A DNA stretch of 64,000 bases from Rhizobium sp. FY34 (GCF_005222845.1 NZ_STFZ01000005.1:1-64000); one strand, 5' to 3'. Shown: positions 37,871 through 46,883, counted from the first letter of the stretch. Translations and numbers: made by a program. Notes: generated from the letters alone by a model not told the origin.

Positions 37871-39385
37871 TCAGAAGAAGCCGAGCGCCTTGGGAGAATA
37901 GCTGACCAGCATGTTCTTGGTCTGCTGATAGTGGTCGAGCATCATCTTATGGGTTTCACGCCCGATGCCCGACTGCTTGTAGCCGCCAAAGGCAGCATGG
38001 GCCGGATAGGCATGATAGCAATTGGTCCACACACGGCCGGCATGAATGTTGCGGCCGAAATGATAGCAGGTATTGGCATCACGGCTCCAGACGCCAGCGC
38101 CGAGGCCATAGGGCGTATCATTGGCAAGTTCCAGCGCTTCCGCTTCGTCCTTGAACGTGGTGACGGACAGAACGGGGCCAAAGATCTCCTCCTGAAAAAT
38201 CCGCATCTTGTTGTGGCCTTTGAAGACGGTCGGCTTCACATAATAGCCGCCAGCCAGATCGCCGGCCAATTGGCTGCGATAGCCGCCGGTCAGAACCTCG
38301 GCCCCTTCCTGCTTGCCGATATCGATATAGGACAGGATTTTCTCCAACTGCTCGGAAGACGCCTGTGCACCGATCATTGTGGACATGGACAGGGGATCGC
38401 CCTGGACAACCTTTTCGACACGGGCAATCGCCTTTTCCATGAAGCGGTCATAGATCTTCTCGTGCACAAGCGCGCGGCTGGGGCAGGTGCAGACCTCACC
38501 CTGGTTCAGCGCGAACATGGCAAAGCCTTCGAGCGCCTTGTCGAGATAATCGTCATCCTCGCGCATGACATCTTCGAAGAAGATATTCGGCGATTTGCCG
38601 CCCAGTTCCAGCGTCACCGGAATGAGATTCTGGCTGGCATATTGCATGATCAGCCGGCCGGTCGAGGTTTCGCCTGTAAAGGCGATCTTGGCAATGCGCG
38701 GGCTGGTGGCCAGCGGCTTGCCCGCCTCCAGACCAAAACCGTTGACGATGTTGAAGACACCCGGCGGCAGAAGATCGGCAATCAGTTCGGCGAGAACAAG
38801 GATCGAGGCCGGCGTCTGCTCGGCAGGCTTCAGCACCACACAATTGCCGGCAGCCAGCGCCGGCGCCACTTTCCAGGCGGCCATCAGGATCGGAAAATTC
38901 CACGGAATGATCTGGCCGACGACGCCAAGCGGCTCATGGAAATGATAGGCAATCGTCTCATGGTCCACTTCGCCGATCGTGCCTTCCTGAGAGCGCACGC
39001 AGGCGGCGAAATAGCGGAAATGGTCGATGGCCAGCGGAATATCGGCCACCATGGTTTCCCGCAGTGGCTTGCCATTGTCCCAGGTTTCGGCGCGCGCCAG
39101 AAGCTCGAGATTGGCTTCCATCCGGTCGGCGATCCTGTTCAGGATATTGGACCGCTCGGTGGCAGATGTCCGGCCCCATTTATCCTTGGCCGCATGCGCG
39201 GCATCAAGCGCCAGATTGATATCGGCCTCATCCGAGCGAGCAACATCGCACAGCTTCTGTCCGGTGATAGGGGTGTGGTTGGCAAATGTTCGACCATTGA
39301 CCGGCTCATGCCACTTACCGCCAATGAAATTGCCGTAGGATAGCCTGAACGGCGACGCGGCAATCGTCTGGACCTGGATATTCAT
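37871..39385 (-). CDS. NAD-dependent aldehyde dehydrogenase (AcoD/ExaC-like)
   Basis: A 504-residue aldehyde dehydrogenase. The oxyanion Asn and NAD site are in [20 protein letters not shown], the general base Glu in [12 protein letters not shown] (about 263) and the catalytic Cys in [11 protein letters not shown] (about 302). High identity blocks with acetaldehyde dehydrogenases that support ethanol or acetoin use are visible. The ATG at 39385 is chosen because GGGAGG is 9 bases upstream. The upstream gene on the same strand is an AcoR-type regulator, and a palindrome (39491-39512) lies between them. Confidence 0.9.
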   Translation of the reverse strand: MNIQVQTIAASPFRLSYGNFIGGKWHEPVNGRTFANHTPITGQKLCDVARSDEADINLALDAAHAAKDKWGRTSATERSNILNRIADRMEANLELLARAETWDNGKPLRETMVADIPLAIDHFRYFAACVRSQEGTIGEVDHETIAYHFHEPLGVVGQIIPWNFPILMAAWKVAPALAAGNCVVLKPAEQTPASILVLAELIADLLPPGVFNIVNGFGLEAGKPLATSPRIAKIAFTGETSTGRLIMQYASQNLIPVTLELGGKSPNIFFEDVMREDDDYLDKALEGFAMFALNQGEVCTCPSRALVHEKIYDRFMEKAIARVEKVVQGDPLSMSTMIGAQASSEQLEKILSYIDIGKQEGAEVLTGGYRSQLAGDLAGGYYVKPTVFKGHNKMRIFQEEIFGPVLSVTTFKDEAEALELANDTPYGLGAGVWSRDANTCYHFGRNIHAGRVWTNCYHAYPAHAAFGGYKQSGIGRETHKMMLDHYQQTKNMLVSYSPKALGFF

Positions 39386-39490
39386 GGACGTCATCCTCCC
39401 TGTGGATCAGGCCCCTCCTCGGGCCGATGTGGGGATGATGACGAGCTTTGCCGCGCAATTGAAGACATGCGTCCCAGTGCTGCAGCGCAC

Positions 39491-39512
39491 AGTGTCGCAG
39501 ACCTGAGACACT
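39491..39512. promoter_or_regulatory. candidate AcoR-type operator before aldehyde dehydrogenase gene
   Basis: The core TGTCGCAGACCTGAGACA is an interrupted palindrome, extended by AG/CT to agTGTC...GACAct. A related element (TGTCGCAGATTTGCGCCA on the minus strand) precedes the regulator gene at 40568-40585. Fis-type HTH proteins of the AcoR group bind TGTC-type inverted repeats, so the regulator next door is the likely binder. Confidence 0.5.
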
Positions 39513-39520
39513 GGCTTTGC

Positions 39521-40477
39521 CTATTGCAGGTCGAACTGCTTGAGCTTGCGATGCATGGTGGCGCGGCTGATACCCAGAATCTGTGCAGCCTTTGACACAT
39601 TGCCGCTTGCCCGCGACAGGGCGCGCCGCAAGCCGGCGCGTTCGGCATCCTGAAGATCGCTGCCCTTATCCCCACGATCCTCGCGCAGCACATCTGAGGC
39701 GACAAGACCCTGGGCAATCCGCAGATCGTCGAGCTTTAACGCAAGACGGGCGGCACGCGTTGCGCCCACCACAATATCATCCTGATCGACCGCCAGCAGC
39801 GCCGACATCATCGAAGCACCCGGCACCATGACATGGCGTGCGGTCCGATAGGCTTGGCGAAACAGGGTGACCTCGACGCGTAGCGCCGCCTCTCGGACGG
39901 CCTGGGAGACAATGGAAAGCGTCGTCTCATCCACACTGTGACGGCATGTCGATACATCCAGCGCTCCGGACACCCGGCCCAGATGATCGCGGATCGGCGC
40001 TGTCGCGCAGGAAAGGCCCGTATTGGCGCTGAGAAAATGCTGGTCACGATGAATGATGACCGCCCGCTCGTCGGCAAGCGCAGTCCCGATGCCGTTCGTT
40101 CCGGCACTCGCCTCGCTCCAGATATGCTGGCGCCACAGCCCAAGTCGCCGGAAATCCTCGTCATCACCCGTAGCACTGCGACGATCGACGACAATGCCCT
40201 GCCGGTCAGACAGGATGATGCAGCAACCGGAGCGCCCAACAAGTTCGTACAATCGGTCAATTTCATCGGCGCAGGTGCGGATCACCGGCTCCATACGCTC
40301 AAAGGCCTCGCGGAAAACCTGGTCATCGACCCGCAGCGGGTTGCTATCCTGCTCAGGTGCCAGGCGGTGCAGATCCAGACACCGACGCCAGGAGGCCGCC
40401 ACGGGCGAGGCAATCACCGCCGCAGAGCGGGCCGCTGTTGCATAGACAACATCTGAATGATTTGCATCCTGGCGCAT
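39521..40477 (-). CDS. AcoR-like regulator lacking the AAA+ domain
   Basis: A 318-residue regulator. The N-terminal part is the AcoR-type GAF sensor region (ASWRRCLDLHRLAPE, IILSDRQGIVVDRR, LWRQHIWSEASAGTNGIGTAL, about 28-160), and the C-terminus is a Fis-type HTH (RASGNVSKAAQILGISRATM, about 288-307). The central sigma-54-interacting AAA+ module with GAFTGA, present in full AcoR (about 600+ residues), is absent. Without it, activation must be sigma-54 independent. It lies directly upstream of the aldehyde dehydrogenase gene on the same strand. ATG 40477 is preceded by GGGAGGA. Confidence 0.85.
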   Translation of the reverse strand: MRQDANHSDVVYATAARSAAVIASPVAASWRRCLDLHRLAPEQDSNPLRVDDQVFREAFERMEPVIRTCADEIDRLYELVGRSGCCIILSDRQGIVVDRRSATGDDEDFRRLGLWRQHIWSEASAGTNGIGTALADERAVIIHRDQHFLSANTGLSCATAPIRDHLGRVSGALDVSTCRHSVDETTLSIVSQAVREAALRVEVTLFRQAYRTARHVMVPGASMMSALLAVDQDDIVVGATRAARLALKLDDLRIAQGLVASDVLREDRGDKGSDLQDAERAGLRRALSRASGNVSKAAQILGISRATMHRKLKQFDLQ

Positions 40478-40567
40478 TCACTCCTCCCAAAGCATCGCGA
40501 CATCCACAGCCTAGCACGCTTCCGCCCAGATGTGAGGATGCATGGTCAGACGTCTCTTGCCGTGATC

Positions 40568-40585
40568 TGGCGCAAATCTGCGACA
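40568..40585. promoter_or_regulatory. second candidate AcoR-type operator, before its own gene
   Basis: On the minus strand it reads TGTCGCAGATTTGCGCCA, sharing TGTCGCAGA and the spacing of the arms with the element at 39493-39510. It lies about 91 bases upstream of the regulator start, where autoregulation would be expected. Confidence 0.45.
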
Positions 40586-40660
40586 GTTCCAGCGCCTAAG
40601 ATCAAAGGAATGCGAAATTGAAGACGGTGAGTTGGGCCATTGACCCAAAACGGGCCGTAA

Positions 40661-40818
40661 AACGAAAAAGCCTGCCGCGGGAGGAGGTGCGGCAGGCTTT
40701 CCGAAAATAACCGAACAGCAACCTGGGAGGAGGAGGTGCTGCTGTTCCCCAGGCAAGATTGGGAGGAGGAAAGCTTGCCTGGCACTCGAAGCTTAGCGGG
40801 AGGAGGTGCACCGCTTCG
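40661..40818 (-). ncRNA. four tandem cuckoo-type (CcsR-like) anti-Shine-Dalgarno hairpin RNAs
   Basis: On the minus strand four consecutive hairpins carry CCTCCTCCC in their loops. They are at 40787-40818 (arms CGAAGC/GCTTCG), 40749-40782 (arms CCAGGCAAG/CTTGCCTGG), 40714-40746 (arms AACAGCA/TGCTGTT) and 40668-40700 (arms AAAGCCTGCCGC/GCGGCAGGCTTT). The last is followed by TTCGTTTT and acts as the intrinsic terminator. This is the design of the alphaproteobacterial cuckoo RNA family, best known as CcsR1-4 of Rhodobacter, which are processed from a transcript starting with a DUF1127 gene. The same order is found here, with a DUF1127 gene 140 bases upstream. The sRNAs are stress-related post-transcriptional regulators in Rhodobacter; the role here is inferred from architecture. 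Confidence 0.85.
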
Positions 40819-40959
40819 ATGATTTGAATATAGGCCCTTCCCGCAGGATTCCTAGGCACAATGCTGCACTGCAGCTATGCGCCTAGCGAATATCACGAAA
40901 TCGTAGGTGCTTCGTGAAGAGGCATTGGGCGACAATCCTGGCCCAAACACACCACCTGC

Positions 40960-41106
40960 TCAGCCACGACCTCTGCCGCGGGCCACGGCGTCTATATCCG
41001 AGCGGTTAATGCCCATGTCCTGAAGCTCGCGGCTGCTCAAACGAGACAGTTCTTCGATGGTGCGGCGGTATTGGCGCCAATTGTTAAAAGTGCGTGCGAT
41101 CGACAT
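40960..41106 (-). CDS. DUF1127 (YjiS-like) small RNA-associated protein
   Basis: This 48-codon gene translates as a small basic protein starting MSIARTFNNWRQYRRTIEEL, continuing SRLSSRELQDMGINRSDID and ending in a Gly/Arg tail (RGRGRG). The Arg-rich start and LSxRELxDxGI motif are the DUF1127 signature. A ribosome site (AAGGGA) lies 6 bases upstream. In Rhodobacter the DUF1127 protein CcaF1 is encoded just upstream of the CcsR sRNAs and binds RNA, affecting their maturation. The same arrangement here suggests the same partnership. It follows the P-loop kinase gene on the same strand after about 180 bases, so it may have its own promoter. Confidence 0.88.
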   Translation of the reverse strand: MSIARTFNNWRQYRRTIEELSRLSSRELQDMGINRSDIDAVARGRGRG

Positions 41107-41285
41107 AACGATCCCTTTCGTTTCCAAATTTCACGAAAATAGGTGAAAGCGGGCGTCGCTACGGTGCGCACCCTGCATGGATCTCAAATGGGTATGGACC
41201 GCATGATTGAGAACCGCCAAAGCATGGATGCACCCATGCGTTTGACGCAAAGCCAAGCGTCGCCACTATGCGCTGAACGTAGAAC

Positions 41286-41921
41286 TCAGTTCTGGATGCG
41301 AATGTCCGGTTCGCTGCTACGCGCCAGGATCGCCATGCCATTGGGAATATCATTGCCGTCGAGCTTCTGGCGGATCGTCTCGGCGTCAAGACCAAAGCCC
41401 GCCCAGCGCTGTTCCAGCCGGCGGCGCAACTCGTCACCATCGACATCGACAAGCACGGTGAGGTCGAACATTGGCTTCAGGCGATCCCAGGGCTCATCCT
41501 GCATCAGGAGGTAATTTCCTTCGCAGACGATGATGCCTGTGGCCTGCGGGATCAGCCGACCGCCGGCACGGGCAATCTCGAGCGCACGATCGAAAACCGG
41601 TACCGCGATCCTATCGTCTTCATTGGCCTTCAACCGCGCCAGCATGTGACGAAACCCGTGCGCATCAAATGTTTCTATCGCGCCCTTATGGGCAAGCCGG
41701 CCCATATCGGAGAGAACAGCATCGTCAAAATGGAAGCCATCCATGGGAAAAACGGCCGCAAGCCCCGGTTGGCGGTGATTGATCTCCTCGACAATTGCCT
41801 CGGCCAGCGTCGATTTTCCAGATCCCGGCGCCCCGGCAACCGCCGCCAACAGCCGCGTTCCGCTATAGCCGGCGAGAAGTCGATCGGCGAGATCGCGGGC
41901 ATTGTCTTCCAGATGTGTCAC
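41286..41921 (-). CDS. P-loop nucleoside/sugar kinase family protein (FrcK/uridine-kinase-like)
   Basis: A 211-residue kinase with Walker A AGAPGSGKSTLAEAIV (about 29-44), the FPMDGFHFDDAVL substrate/base block, and VPVFDRALEIARAG. It belongs to the phosphoribulokinase/uridine kinase/pantothenate kinase-like superfamily. FrcK, encoded with the fructose importer of Sinorhizobium, is a known close type, but no sugar importer is present here. The start is GTG with AGGA upstream. The substrate is undetermined; a nucleoside or sugar is likely. Confidence 0.8.
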   Translation of the reverse strand: MTHLEDNARDLADRLLAGYSGTRLLAAVAGAPGSGKSTLAEAIVEEINHRQPGLAAVFPMDGFHFDDAVLSDMGRLAHKGAIETFDAHGFRHMLARLKANEDDRIAVPVFDRALEIARAGGRLIPQATGIIVCEGNYLLMQDEPWDRLKPMFDLTVLVDVDGDELRRRLEQRWAGFGLDAETIRQKLDGNDIPNGMAILARSSEPDIRIQN

Positions 41922-42120
41922 GGGCCGTCCTGTATGTGTTTGCCGGATTGTCCGCTTGGGCCAAAGCCAAGGGTTGTCTGCACAAAAGCCTGCCTCGCCT
42001 GCCAGATCAAGCGCGGGGCGCTGATCGGGCGCTCAATCCACTGCCATTCGGCGCATATTCGTAAGCTCGGGGAAATATCGGCCGGCCTTCTGGACAAGCT
42101 CGGATCGCTTCTCTAAAGGC

Positions 42121-42137
42121 ACGTTACGATATAACAT
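42121..42137. promoter_or_regulatory. Zur-like palindrome before the nickel/peptide-type ABC operon
   Basis: The sequence contains GTTA-N5-TAAC (GTTACGATATAAC) extended to AT-rich flanks, matching the spacing of alphaproteobacterial Zur boxes (GTTATATTATAAC-type). It ends 13 bases before the substrate-binding protein ATG, where a repressor would block transcription or initiation. Other Fur-family proteins use similar sequences, so the assignment to Zur is tentative. Confidence 0.4.
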
Positions 42138-42150
42138 TAGGATCTGGATC

Positions 42151-43683
42151 ATGTTGAAGCGCTCGCTTGCCCTCCCCTTCCTTTCAGCCGCCGCCCTGCT
42201 GATGCTGAGCACAGCATCTCTCTCTGCCGCCCAGGACGACGTGGTGGATATTGTCGCCCCCTTCGAGATCACCGGTCTCGATCCAGCAAAGTCTGGCGAC
42301 ATATTCCTGCGCATGCGCATTGTCGAAACGCTGGTCGAGGCCGATAAGACAGGCAATCCAACCGCAGCACTCGCCAAGTCCTGGAGCGTGTCCGAAGATG
42401 GCAAGACCTGGCGTTTTAAGCTTCAGGATGGCGTCGTCTTCCATGACGGATCAAAACTGACGGCAGGCGCTGTCGCCCAATCCCTCACGGTGGCGCGCGC
42501 CAAGCCCGGCCTTCTCGGCAAGGCGCCGATCGAAGCCATCAGTGCGGACGGCGCCGACACAGTCGTCATCACGCTGTCAAAGCCCTTCGTGCCGCTTTTG
42601 GCTTTCCTTGCCGAAAGCCGCGCGCAGATCTTGGCGCCCGCCTCCTATGAAGGTTCCGATGTGAAAACAGTCATCGGCACCGGTCCGTTCAGGCTCACCT
42701 CGCTTGAAGCGCCGCAGGCGCTCAGCGTCGAGCGATTTGCAAATTACTGGGGCGAAAAACCCTCCATCGAAAAGGCCGCCTATCACTCTGTCAGCCGGGC
42801 AGAAACCCGCGCATTGATGGCCGAAAGCGGCGATGCGGATTATGTCTTCAACCTCGATCCCGCCAGCCGCACGCGGCTTGCCAAGGGCGACAAGGTGAAG
42901 CTCCTCTCCGTCTCCATTCCGCGCAGCGTTCTGCTGAAAGTGAATATCGGCAAGCCGGTGCTTGCTGATGTCAAGGCACGCGAAGCCTTAAGCCTTGCAA
43001 TCGATCGCGAAGGCCTGGCACTTGCCATCCTGCGCTATCCGGCCGCCGCCACCCAGCTTTTCCCGCCAAGCCTTGCCATCTGGCATGATGCGAACCTTGC
43101 GCCGCTGGGTTACGACCCGGACAAGGCAAAGGCCCTGCTCGCCGAACTTGGCTGGACGCCGGGTGCCGATGGCATTTTGCAAAAAGACGGCAAGCCGTTT
43201 GCGCTGACACTGACAACCTATCCCGATCGCCCGGAACTGCCGCTGATTGCGGCCGTGCTGCAGGATCAGATGAAGGAAATCGGCGTCGCGCTTACCATCA
43301 ATTCCACAAATTCCAGCGAAATCCCGGCCAAGCACCAGGATGGCACGCTGGAACTGGCGCTGATGGCGCGCAATTTCGCGCTTGTGCCCGATCCGATCGG
43401 CACAATGCTTTCCGATTACGGCCCGAAGGGTGGCGATTGGGGCGCAATGAACTGGGTCAATCCGGGCTTTGAACAGGCGCTGGATGACCTGACGCGCATT
43501 GCCGATCCAGAGGCCGGCGCTGCGCTTCGTGCCAAGGCAGTTGCTGCCATTCAATCGGACCTGCCGGTGATCCCGATTGCCTGGTACCAACAGACGGTTG
43601 CCGTTTCGCCGCGTCTTGAAGGCGCCACCATCGATCCCTTCGAGCGCAGCTTCGGTCTTGAAACCATGCGGTGGGCAAAATGA
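42151..43683 (+). CDS. ABC transporter substrate-binding protein, peptide/nickel (SBP_bac_5) family
   Basis: A 510-residue periplasmic binding protein with a signal peptide (MLKRSLALPFLSAAALLMLS, cleavage near AAQDD). The family pattern is clear: DIVAPFEITGLDPAKSGDIF, LAKSWSVSEDGKTWRFKLQDG, VIGTGPFRLTS and IDREGLALAIL. It belongs to the family that includes NikA, CntA and dipeptide binding proteins. It begins an operon of four genes with 4-14 base overlaps. A Zur-like palindrome in front suggests a metal or metallophore substrate rather than a peptide, as inference. Confidence 0.85.
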   Translation: MLKRSLALPFLSAAALLMLSTASLSAAQDDVVDIVAPFEITGLDPAKSGDIFLRMRIVETLVEADKTGNPTAALAKSWSVSEDGKTWRFKLQDGVVFHDGSKLTAGAVAQSLTVARAKPGLLGKAPIEAISADGADTVVITLSKPFVPLLAFLAESRAQILAPASYEGSDVKTVIGTGPFRLTSLEAPQALSVERFANYWGEKPSIEKAAYHSVSRAETRALMAESGDADYVFNLDPASRTRLAKGDKVKLLSVSIPRSVLLKVNIGKPVLADVKAREALSLAIDREGLALAILRYPAAATQLFPPSLAIWHDANLAPLGYDPDKAKALLAELGWTPGADGILQKDGKPFALTLTTYPDRPELPLIAAVLQDQMKEIGVALTINSTNSSEIPAKHQDGTLELALMARNFALVPDPIGTMLSDYGPKGGDWGAMNWVNPGFEQALDDLTRIADPEAGAALRAKAVAAIQSDLPVIPIAWYQQTVAVSPRLEGATIDPFERSFGLETMRWAK

Positions 43684-44624
43684 TGAAAACGCTCCTCAAC
43701 CGTCTCATCCAGGCGGTTCTGGTGGCGCTGATGGTGGGTATGCTCACCTTCGTCATGGCGCGGTCTCTGCCCGGTGACATGGCCTATCGGATCGCTGCCG
43801 GCCGTTACGGCTATGATCTGGTGGATCAGGCGGCGGCGGCAAAGGTCGCCGCTGAGCTTGACCTTCACCAATCGGCATTCACCGCCTTTTCGCAGTGGAT
43901 CATGGATCTGGCGCGGTTGGATTTCGGCGTATCGCTGATTTCCGGCGCGCCGGTGATGGAAGAGATCACCCAGCAGCTTGGCAATACGCTGGAACTGGCC
44001 ATCGCAGCCCTCCTCCTCTCGCTGTTGATCGGCCCGCCGCTGGGCATTCTCGCTGGCCTTCGTCCGGGTGGCTGGCTTGATCGCACCTTGATGCTGATCT
44101 CGACGGCGCTGCGCGCCCTGCCGCAATTTGTCGTCGGGCTTGGGCTCATCATTCTCTTCAGCCTGACACTCAACCTGCTGCCGGCGGCCGGCCACGGCCA
44201 AAGCCAGCACCTTTTCCTGCCGGCGCTGACGCTGGCGCTCGGGCTTGCGGCTGTGTCCAACCGCGTGGCACGCGATGCCATGCTGTCGGTGCAACAGACG
44301 GCCTATTACAGTTTTGGCCGCACCAAGGGCCTCAGCGACTGGCAGGTCTTTACCCGGCATGGATTGCGCAATGTCGCCGTGCCGATCATCACCTATCTCG
44401 GCATCCAGTTCATCTATCTGGTCGAAAGCGTGGTGGTGGTGGAAACACTGTTTGCCTGGCCAGGCATCGGCCACGCGCTGGTGCATGCCGTATTTGGCCG
44501 CGATATCCCGATGATCCAGGCTACGGCGCTGATGATGGGGCTGATCTTCGTCGGGCTGAACGGGCTGGTGGACGCGCTTTGCCATCTGGTCGATCCGAGG
44601 AGGCGCGCCCATGGCTCCGCTTGA
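43680..44624 (+). CDS. ABC transporter permease (NikB/DppB type)
   Basis: A 314-residue permease with the usual first membrane segment (LLNRLIQAVLVALMVGMLTF), the SLPGDMAY loop, the EAA-type cytoplasmic loop ARDAMLSVQQTAYYSFGRTKGLSDW and six hydrophobic segments. It overlaps the binding-protein stop (ATGA) at its ATG. An in-frame GTG 9 bases earlier is less likely to be the start. Confidence 0.88.
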   Translation: MMKTLLNRLIQAVLVALMVGMLTFVMARSLPGDMAYRIAAGRYGYDLVDQAAAAKVAAELDLHQSAFTAFSQWIMDLARLDFGVSLISGAPVMEEITQQLGNTLELAIAALLLSLLIGPPLGILAGLRPGGWLDRTLMLISTALRALPQFVVGLGLIILFSLTLNLLPAAGHGQSQHLFLPALTLALGLAAVSNRVARDAMLSVQQTAYYSFGRTKGLSDWQVFTRHGLRNVAVPIITYLGIQFIYLVESVVVVETLFAWPGIGHALVHAVFGRDIPMIQATALMMGLIFVGLNGLVDALCHLVDPRRRAHGSA

Positions 44625-45441
44625 AATGGCACTGGCCGCACAGGCGGCGCCGGCGCCGCGTATCTCACGGCGGCGGCTGATCGGCGTCGCGGTCCTCGTT
44701 CTCCTGCTGCTCTTCGCCTTCCTGCCCCTGCTGGTCGGCGGCACTGATCCGCTAAAGCAGAGCCTGCGCTTTGCGCTGAAGGGACCAAGCCTTCAGGATT
44801 GGTTCGGCTTCGATCATCTGGGCCGCTCCATGCAGGCCCGTCTGGCGGCGGCCCTTCGCCTGTCGCTGGGCCTTGCCTTCCTGTCGGTCGTCACCGCCAT
44901 GATACCCGGCATTGTGCTCGGCGTTCTGTCGGCCTGGTGCGGCGGACTGGTCGATCGGGTCATTTCCGGCCTTTCGGATGCCTTCATGGCACTGCCCGGC
45001 CTGCTTCTGGTGCTGATGCTGACAGCCATCGTGCCCGACAATCCGGCCATGCTCTATATCGGCATCTCGCTCGTGCTCTGGGTGGAATATTACCGCATGA
45101 CGCGCGCACTTGCCCGGCCGTTGCTTGCCTCGCCAGCCGTCGAGGCCTCGCGCCTGCTCGGCTTTGGTCCCGCCCATATCCTGCGCCGGCATATCTGGCC
45201 GGAAATCGGGCCGATGATACTCACCGTTGGCGCCTATGGTGCGGCCAGCGCAATCATGGCGATTGCCGCCCTTGGTTTCGTCAGCGTCGGCGTGCGCCCA
45301 CCCACCCCGGAACTCGGCGCCATGATGATTGAGCTGCTTCCCTATTATGAAGAAGCACCCCATGCGCTTCTTCAGCCGATCCTCGTCATCTTCCTGATGG
45401 TGCTGGCGCTGCAACTGGTCGGCGCAAAGGACAGACCATGA
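44611..45441 (+). CDS. ABC transporter permease (NikC/DppC type)
   Basis: A 276-residue permease starting with an Ala-rich cytoplasmic tail, then LIGVAVLVLLLLFAFLPLLV and the block WFGFDHLGRSMQARLAAALR. The EAA loop EASRLLGFGPAHILRRHIWP is at about 185-204. It overlaps the previous gene by 14 bases and the next by 4. AGGAGG lies about 8 bases before the ATG. Confidence 0.88.
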   Translation: MAPLEMALAAQAAPAPRISRRRLIGVAVLVLLLLFAFLPLLVGGTDPLKQSLRFALKGPSLQDWFGFDHLGRSMQARLAAALRLSLGLAFLSVVTAMIPGIVLGVLSAWCGGLVDRVISGLSDAFMALPGLLLVLMLTAIVPDNPAMLYIGISLVLWVEYYRMTRALARPLLASPAVEASRLLGFGPAHILRRHIWPEIGPMILTVGAYGAASAIMAIAALGFVSVGVRPPTPELGAMMIELLPYYEEAPHALLQPILVIFLMVLALQLVGAKDRP

Positions 45442-46838
45442 GCATTCTCTTCTCCGTCGATCAGGCTGCCGTGCATTCTTCGTCCACAACGCTGGTTGAG
45501 CCTGTCTCTCTGGCGCTTGTCGCCGGGCGGCCGTTTACGATTCTTGGCGAGACGGGCTCCGGCAAAAGCCTGCTGGCCCAGGCACTGATGGGACTATTGC
45601 CGCACGGTTTGAACGCCACCGGCTCAGCTCTTATCGACGGCCTGCCGATCGATCTGACCGATCCCGGCGCGCAGCGTCCGCTCTTTGGCCGCAAGGTCGG
45701 CGTTCTGCCGCAGGAACCCTGGCTGGCACTCGACCCCACCATGCGGGCTTTGCCACAGGTGGCGGAAGGCCATCGTTTCATTGCCGGTAAGCCTACCCGC
45801 CTGGCCAATGAGGCGGCTCGCGAGGATCTACTGGCGCTGGATGTCGCCGATTGCGCCGACAAGCTGCCGATGCAGCTTTCCGGCGGCATGGCGCAGCGAG
45901 TGGCCTTTGCCGCCGCGCGCGCCGGTGGTGCCCGCATCATCATTGCCGACGAGCCGACCAAGGGGCTGGACGTGGCGCGGCGCAACGAAGTCATCGCGCT
46001 TTTGATGCGCGAGGTGAAGGCCGGCGGCACGATCCTCACCATTACCCATGATCTGGAACTGGCGCGCCAGATGGGCGGCGACCTTGCCGTCATGTTCGAA
46101 GGACGCATCATCGAGCAGGGCCTGGCTGAGGAGGTGCTGGACAATCCAAGCCACACCTATACCAGACGCCTGATTGCCGCCGATCCGAAGCAATGGCCGC
46201 AGCAGAAGCGGCATGCGGACCAATCAAGCCCGATCATCCTGGAAGCCAAGGACATTGAAAAGACGCGGGGTGGAAAGCGCCTGTTCACCGGCATCGACCT
46301 TACGCTGCGGCGCGGAGAAATCCTCGGCGTGACCGGGCAGAGCGGATCGGGCAAGAGTTCGCTCGGCGATATCCTGCTTGGACTTCTGCCGCCGGATCGG
46401 GGCCGCGTGCTGCGCGACAAGGCGATTGCAAAGGTGCGCTACCAGAAGATCTATCAGGATCCGCCATCGGCCTTTCCGGCGCGCGTCACGCTGGCGCAGA
46501 GCCTGAATGACCTCACCCGCCTGCACAGGCTGGATGCGCAGCGCATCGCGCCGCTGATGCAGCGGCTGCGCCTGTCACCCACCCTGCTTTCCCGGCTGCC
46601 GGGTGAAGTTTCCGGCGGCGAGTTGCAGCGTTTTGCGCTGCTGCGGGTACTGATGCTTGATCCGGTCTTCCTGTTTGCCGACGAGCCGACATCACGCCTT
46701 GATGTGATCACCCAGGCCGAAACCATCCAGCTTCTGGTGGAGCTCGCCCGCGAACAGGGCTGCGCGGTGCTGATCGTCAGCCATGACAGAGCGCTGATCG
46801 ACAAGACCTGCGACCGCCAGCTGGCGATTTCAGCCTAA
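45438..46838 (+). CDS. double ABC ATPase (fused DppD-DppF type)
   Basis: One 466-residue protein contains two complete ATPase domains. Domain 1: Walker A GETGSGKS (about 37-44), signature LSGGMAQR, Walker B IIIADEPTKG, and H-loop ITHD. Domain 2: Walker A GQSGSGKS (about 300), signature VSGGELQR, Walker B FLFADEPTSR, H-loop VSHD. In most peptide/nickel importers these are two proteins. It overlaps the permease gene by 4 bases, completing the importer. A hairpin (GGCCCGGCA/TGCCGGGCC) follows the stop. Confidence 0.88.
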   Translation: MSILFSVDQAAVHSSSTTLVEPVSLALVAGRPFTILGETGSGKSLLAQALMGLLPHGLNATGSALIDGLPIDLTDPGAQRPLFGRKVGVLPQEPWLALDPTMRALPQVAEGHRFIAGKPTRLANEAAREDLLALDVADCADKLPMQLSGGMAQRVAFAAARAGGARIIIADEPTKGLDVARRNEVIALLMREVKAGGTILTITHDLELARQMGGDLAVMFEGRIIEQGLAEEVLDNPSHTYTRRLIAADPKQWPQQKRHADQSSPIILEAKDIEKTRGGKRLFTGIDLTLRRGEILGVTGQSGSGKSSLGDILLGLLPPDRGRVLRDKAIAKVRYQKIYQDPPSAFPARVTLAQSLNDLTRLHRLDAQRIAPLMQRLRLSPTLLSRLPGEVSGGELQRFALLRVLMLDPVFLFADEPTSRLDVITQAETIQLLVELAREQGCAVLIVSHDRALIDKTCDRQLAISA

Positions 46839-46848
46839 GGAAAGCATC

Positions 46849-46869
46849 GGCCCGGCAGGCTGCCGGGCC
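46849..46869. terminator. bidirectional hairpin between convergent operons
   Basis: A perfect 9-bp stem (ggcccggca/tgccgggcc) with a 3-base loop sits between the ABC operon and the convergent aminotransferase gene. It lacks a clear T-run on either side, so it may act as a weak or Rho-assisted terminator. Confidence 0.45.
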
Positions 46870-46883
46870 AATGTATTGAAGCG

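Noticed and set aside
37808..39343. 511-codon open frame antisense to the aldehyde dehydrogenase gene
   Set aside because: Shadow of a high-GC gene; no motifs, and the reverse strand contains all catalytic residues of an aldehyde dehydrogenase.
43551..44744. 397-codon open frame antisense to the first permease gene
   Set aside because: The translated product is Arg/His/Gln-rich with no recognisable domain. The opposite strand encodes an intact permease overlapping its neighbours.
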